This document shows, piece by piece, positions 59,069 to 64,000 of a stretch of DNA of 64,000 nucleotides (positions are counted from its first letter, which is position 1; the number at the start of each line of letters is the position of its first letter). Below the pieces are notes generated by a model. That model saw only the letters and a program-made list of their open reading frames with translations. It ran no database searches and was not told where the DNA came from. The stretch comes from Volvox africanus (lineage: Eukaryota; Chlorophyta; Chlorophyceae; Chlamydomonadales; Volvocaceae). Location of the stretch: contig BSDZ01000080.1 of NCBI GenBank assembly GCA_030268105.1, forward strand, positions 2,977,501 to 3,041,500, written 5' to 3'. The position numbers and the translations under genes are program-made.

Positions 59069-62000
59069 CACACCCTCGTGTCCCCTTACGCGATCCCCTA
59101 CCCACTTGAAGGGCCGTTCTCGAACCAGTACTACGCGGGACCCCTGCGAACCAGTACTACAGTTGGGTCAGGCCGCGAGCGCTACCATTCCATTCCACCT
59201 TGCGTCAACGCCCCCGACGCCGCCGCCCTTCCCGGGCACTGCAGACGATCTCACCCTATCACGTGCAGGAGCCACAGCGCATCAGGTCTGGGATACAGGT
59301 GATGCTGGTAGCCCCTTTCCTGCAGCGTGGAGCGTGCCACCTGCCGCCTCCACGCGCCTTCAGCGTGCAGCGCTGGCACGGGATGATGCCGTCAAGGCCG
59401 CATATCAGGGCCTTCCTTTCCGAACATCATTAGGTCCGCTGAAGCACGATTCGGATGAGGGTCATGGTGCTGCAGAACCACGGGTGATGCCGTCGCCTCG
59501 GGGCCCTCAGGTCTTGCAGGGAGCTGCAGAAGGGCGGTTTGGCGGTGGCAACGCCAGGGGAGTTACATCTGCTGCGGCGGCGGTAGGAGAGGGCGGCAGG
59601 TGGCAGGGACGGCTGGGGCGAGACGCCGTGTCCCGGGTCGCTGCAACAATACTTAGGGGCTACACCAGCGCCTCGGCCGTCGCCGGTGAGGGTGAGAGTG
59701 CCGAGGGCGGCGGTGTCGCGCCTGCACAGCCGCATGCGTCGCCCTCACAGCGCCAAGAGCAATCAGAGGCCAAGGGGACGAGCTCCCCCGAGTTCCCGCA
59801 GGCGGGTTTTGTGGCGGGCGGCTATGACGTGGCCTCCTTCCCGCCGGATCGCATCCGCAACTTCTCAATCATTGCGCACGTGGATCATGGTAGGCAGAGG
59901 CCTCATCGACGCATCGTGGAGGTATATCTCTAGTAATCTACAATGTACGGCATATATAACCTCAATATACGGTGCACGCATAAAGGCACCTACTCAGCAT
60001 CTCGAGAGGCGTTTGCGGCACTCAGTTACTACGACAGCATCCTAGCCCGAAGACATGGTTATGCCACCTGCTGCTGTTGCTGCAGCCACCACTTCGCTGG
60101 CGTGGTGGGCCTTTCCTTGATGGCCGGGGGATCGGGTTGTGGTTCGTAGGACCCGTAAACGAAGAATCATCAGGGCCTTATGGTAGATGGCAATCGCCAG
60201 CTCCCTTACTCGCCCCTCGCCTCATCTCACCTCACCCGCCAGTGGATGCAGCAGTCCGCCTCCTCTTGCTCCTCACCCTTACCATCTGGCACCGCTGAAC
60301 GCCTTGCACTTGTTTGTTTCCGCATGCTGCCGTCTCCATCCGCACCCGGCAGGCAAGTCCACCTTGGCGGACCGGCTGATGGAGATGACGGGGGCACTGG
60401 GTTCGCGCACAACCCACCACGCGCAGTACCTGGATAAGTTGCAGGTAGGACGGATGAATGGGTAGATGCCATGAGGGCTCACTTTGGCGCGGGCCTTACA
60501 TCTGAGCGATATGAGCCCTCACGCCGGGGCTGCATGATGGATAAGACGTGACTGGAAAATGAATTCTTATACCTTTGCGGTTTGCTGATGTGTGAATATC
60601 ATCTGTGCGAATCATCATCGTGTGTGGACAGGGCTGTCCATGTAGCCCCCTCGTTTACGTAGCGCCCCTCACAGCCCCCACTGACTTGCCGCCCCCTGCC
60701 CCCGCCTCGTCAGGTGGAACGGGAGCGGGGCATTACCGTAAAGGCGCAAACTGTCTCCCTGGTTCACCAACACAAGGGAGTGCCATACCTGCTCAACCTC
60801 ATCGACACTCCAGGTGATTGTGCGGGGCAGCTCAGGGTCTGTCAATGATCACCCGCCGCGACTCGCGACTAGCGTGGCGCCTTCCCTCCTCACCTCCTCA
60901 CCTCTCTACCCACCCGCCCACTATGTCATGCTTCAGGTCACGTGGACTTTAGCTATGAGGTGTCCAGATCGCTAGCTGCATGTCAGGGGGCGCTGCTGGT
61001 CGTGGATGGGGGGCAGGGCATCCAGGCGCAGACAGTGGCCAACTTCTACCTTGCATTTGAGCAGGTAGGGGCATGTGTTCGTGTTGAGCATCGGTGCGAT
61101 GTTGTCCCCTGACGCCCTGGCGGCGTCCCGAGGAGTGAGGGCCTTGGAGGGGGACAATCAGCGAGCGAGAACACGAACCGAGGGACTCCGGCACCTGATG
61201 AGTAGGCTCTGCAGCTCTGCAGCCTTTCACGATAGATGAGGGGGAAAGGCCCCGCAGTGATGTGATACTGTGTTTCTGATCTAGGGAATGTGATTCAACG
61301 GGCGTTTTGGTACTGGGAGCAACTTGCGTTCACTGCGGTTACCTTAACGGGATCTGCAGTGGCACGTTGGTCGTGAACCATCTTGAAAAGCCACCCGCAC
61401 ACCCTAAGACTTAGCTAGGTGCTGCGTTTGCAGGGCATGGATCTAATCCCGGTGGTGAACAAGATCGACCTGCCGGCAGCCGATCCGCGGGGTTGCGCGG
61501 AGCAGATAGCGGCCGCCTTCGACATGGACCCTGAGGCGGTGCTGTTTACTAGTGCTAAGACGGGACAGGGCATGGAGGCGGTGCTGCCCGCGGTGATTGA
61601 GTGAGTGGGAAATAGGCTTAGGTCATTAGACTGCTGATTCGGCAGCTAGAGGATGAGATTTTGGGCGTGAAGAGCAGTGCGCCGTCGTCCACTGAGCTAG
61701 CAAGCTACTTGGGCAGTTCCTAAGGAGTACTAAGGAGTACTAAGGGGCTCGCGCGTTTCCTGATGTTCCTTCTCCCTTCTTGTGCGTTCAGACGAACTCT
61801 GTGCACTCAGTGCTCTCGTGCCATGTTGGTTTACTCACCTAGATGTCCGAAGTATGTACGGCTTTCAACACTATGTCGTGACAGCCTGGCCCTTTCCACC
61901 TACAGACGCTATTGCTATTGTCTGGGAAGGGAGCCTGATCTGGACCTAGTCCTTGTTAAACCCGCTCATGCGCGTGGTGCAGCCTTTACGCTGCAACGTA

Positions 62001-64000
62001 GCCTTTCCGCCTCGGCTCCTTTCCTTTCCTACTTGCGCCGCCCGGTAATGAATATTTGCCCCTCCACCCTGCCCCGCGCCTAGGCGTATTCGTTCACCCC
62101 AGGGCGACCCGTCTGGCCCCCTCCGCATGCTGCTGTTTGACGCGTTCCACGACGAATATCGCGGGGTGGTCCTGTTGGTGGAGGTTGTGGATGGGCGGGT
62201 GGAGGTAGGGATGCGGGTGGCCATGGCGTCGACGGGTGCTGCGTACGAGGTGCAAGAGGTGGGTACCTAGGAGCGAGGGAGAGGGAGAGGGAGAGGGAGA
62301 GGGAGAGGGAGAGGGAGAGGGAGAGGGAGAGGGAGAGGGAGAGGGAGAGGGAGAGGGAGAGGGAGAGGGAGAGGGAGAGGGAGAGGGAGAGGGAGAGGGA
62401 GAGGGAGAGGGAGAGGGAGAGGGAGAGGGAGAGGGAGAGGGAGAGGGAGAGGGAGAGGGAGAGGGAGAGGGAGAGGGAGAGGGAGAGGGAGACCTACCCT
62501 CTCTATAGGTCACATCAGAACCCCGATGGTCTACCACCCTGGACTCTTAGCTGTCCATGACTGATCTGTCATCCAAATGGGTTTCGCTCTCGCTCCAAAC
62601 CTCCCTCTTAATCCACCTCGGCTCCAGGTGGGGTTGCAAGCCCCCGAGCGCCACCCCACGGGCCGTCTGCTGACCGGCCAGGTGGGCTACCTGCTGTGCG
62701 GCATCAAGGACCTCAAGGCGGCTCGGGTGGGGGATACACTGTACGCAGCGGCACACCAATCGCAGGGCGTAGCAGCGGGAGCTGCAATCGCAGGGCCACC
62801 ACCGCCACGTCTGCCAGGATTTAAGCCCGCCAAGGCCATGGTAGGCGCGGAGCGATTGGCGAAATGGGCTCAACTGGCCAATAGGGGATGTGGTAGGGTC
62901 AGGTAGGCTTTGGTTTTTGGAGCTGAAGGCGGGAAGCAACGGAAATCTCGGATTGCTTGCTTCCGTCATAAGCTGTCTCGTTCAAGGACTTCAAGGACGC
63001 ATCGGGGTCACATCTCTCTATTTTTTCCGTTTCTCGCCGTTCTCCCCGGCGATTGAGAAAGCTGTAAGAGGGCACCAGACCCTGCCGCCTTTTCCATGTA
63101 CGTAGCTCAGGAGCTACCCGCAGCCTTCTTGCATGGCTTTTGTCTTGCAGCTCTAAAGTGCACCGAATCTGAGCGCTCTCACGCACACCCTCAGGTGTTT
63201 GCGGGATTATTCCCGCTCGGCGGTGACGGCCAAGAGTTTGAGTCACTGGCCACCGCTATGGACAAGTTGCTACTGAATGATGCCAGGTGATTAGGACCGG
63301 ACGCGGCCGGCCGAGTTGGGGGCTGACGCTATCCGCTTGACCAGGCACATAAAGGAGGGTGACATACGCCCCTGACTCCATCACACATCCAATATCGCAT
63401 GGTGTGGGGGGTTCCGGGGAAGAGGCGAGGGCATACTACGATACTGGTGGCGGCCTGCATGTGGCCCTTGTTGGTCACGATAGGCCGGATGGCGGCTCAT
63501 AGTGGAGAGGCCGTCGAGCTCATGTACTCCGGGAGCGGCGGCTGGGCTTCCGCCCTTCCTATTGTGCCAAACTCTTCTTAGCAACCCGCCGGATTGCAAC
63601 CCTTAGTCCGCTCTCCGCACTCCCCACTCCGCACGCAGTGTGGTCGTGAAGCGCGAAAACAGCGAGGCGCTGGGTCCCGGGTTCCGGTGCGGCTTTCTGG
63701 GCATGCTGCACATGGAGATCTTCACTCAGCGCTTGCAGCAGGAGTACGGCGCCAGCGTTGTCACAACTACGCCCATGGTGCCGTATGTGCTGGAGATGCC
63801 GGACGGCATCAGCCGTACGTTAGAGAGCGCGTCAGAATACCCCACCGACACGCGCGTGTCTCTCATCCTGGAGCCTACCGTCACTGCAACCCTCATCTCC
63901 CCAGACGCCTACCTGGGCCGCCTTATGGAGTTGTGTGCGGCTCGCCGAGGGGAGCAGCTGGAGCATAGCTCCCTGGGTGGTGGCCGCACAATGCTACGAT
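58854..64000 (+). CDS. GUF1: GUF1/LepA (EF4) translation factor, 3' end outside window
   Basis: Ribosome-bound GTPase of mitochondrial (or plastid) translation, LepA/EF4 type. Exons: 58854-59889, 60353-60444, 60714-60813, 60937-61064, 61434-61600, 62084-62258, 62628-62840, 63195-63286, 63639 to the edge; all phases agree. G1 is [12 protein letters not shown], split by intron 1; then [10 protein letters not shown] (switch I), [14 protein letters not shown] (G3), NKIDLP (G4) and TSAKTG (G5). Domain 2 holds the [11 protein letters not shown] motif. [10 protein letters not shown] is represented by [10 protein letters not shown], and [22 protein letters not shown] is the family hallmark. The domain 2/3 spacing resembles mitochondrial GUF1. 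The first exon is long, Ala/Ser/Gly-rich and poorly conserved; it contains [15 protein letters not shown], which could be a targeting-sequence end, so the true start may be later or in another exon. Confidence 0.96.
62274..62491 (+). repeat. (GAGGGA)n purine-only hexanucleotide array
   Basis: About 36 near-perfect copies within the GUF1 intron between 62259 and 62627. Confidence 0.97.

Noticed and set aside
62094..62537. Ser-Pro repeat (minus) and Gly-Glu repeat (plus) open frames
   Set aside because: Translation of the GAGGGA array, intronic in GUF1.

Overview
This is a nuclear fragment of a green alga, most likely a volvocine (Volvox/Gonium/Chlamydomonas relative). The evidence is intron-dense genes with short GT-AG introns, Ala/Gly/Gln-rich insertions in otherwise conserved proteins, TGTAA-type polyadenylation signals, ciliary genes, and a MAT3-type retinoblastoma protein. 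Exon models were built by hand from reading frame, splice signals and phase. Nearly every internal junction keeps frame and rebuilds a recognisable family, but first exons are often uncertain.

Layout. (1) 1-12842, minus: a very large alpha-helical repeat (armadillo/HEAT-like) protein of unknown function, at least 18 exons, running off the left edge. (2) 13866-20051, minus: phosphatidate cytidylyltransferase (CDP-diacylglycerol synthase). (3) 20050-21666, plus: OPA3-like mitochondrial protein, divergent from CDS. (4) 22242-24216, plus: 2-oxoglutarate/Fe(II) dioxygenase. (5) 24980-26568, minus: ZMYND12/TAX-1-like ciliary protein. (6) 27724-33404, plus: retinoblastoma-related protein (MAT3/RBR). 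(7) 34812-36752, minus: DUF506 protein. (8) 37392-38926, minus: LRRC51-like leucine-rich repeat protein. (9) 39370-39996, plus: intronless orphan. (10) 40754-41358, plus: weak small gene model. (11) 41768-45416, minus: beta-propeller plus BTB/POZ protein with a proline-rich tail. (12) 46710-58338, minus: full ABCC/MRP-type ABC transporter. (13) 58854-64000, plus: GUF1/LepA translation factor, cut by the right edge.

By eye the window has three compositional zones. The flanks (1-12.8 kb and about 41.7-64 kb) are GC-rich, with strongly G/C-ending codons and many microsatellites. The middle (about 13-41 kb) is more AT-rich, with relaxed codon choice and longer, AT-richer introns and spacers, and it carries a 337-bp inverted repeat in two copies 16 kb apart. 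MAT3 sits inside this middle zone. In Chlamydomonas and Volvox carteri MAT3 lies in the mating-type/sex-determining locus, where genes have relaxed codon bias. The leading hypothesis is therefore that the middle block is, or recently was, part of a sex-determining or otherwise low-recombination region.

Functions are mixed housekeeping: lipid head-group activation (CDS), mitochondrial morphology (OPA3), mitochondrial translation (GUF1), export (ABCC), cilia (ZMYND12, LRRC51) and cell-size/cycle control (MAT3). No operon-like logic is expected or seen.
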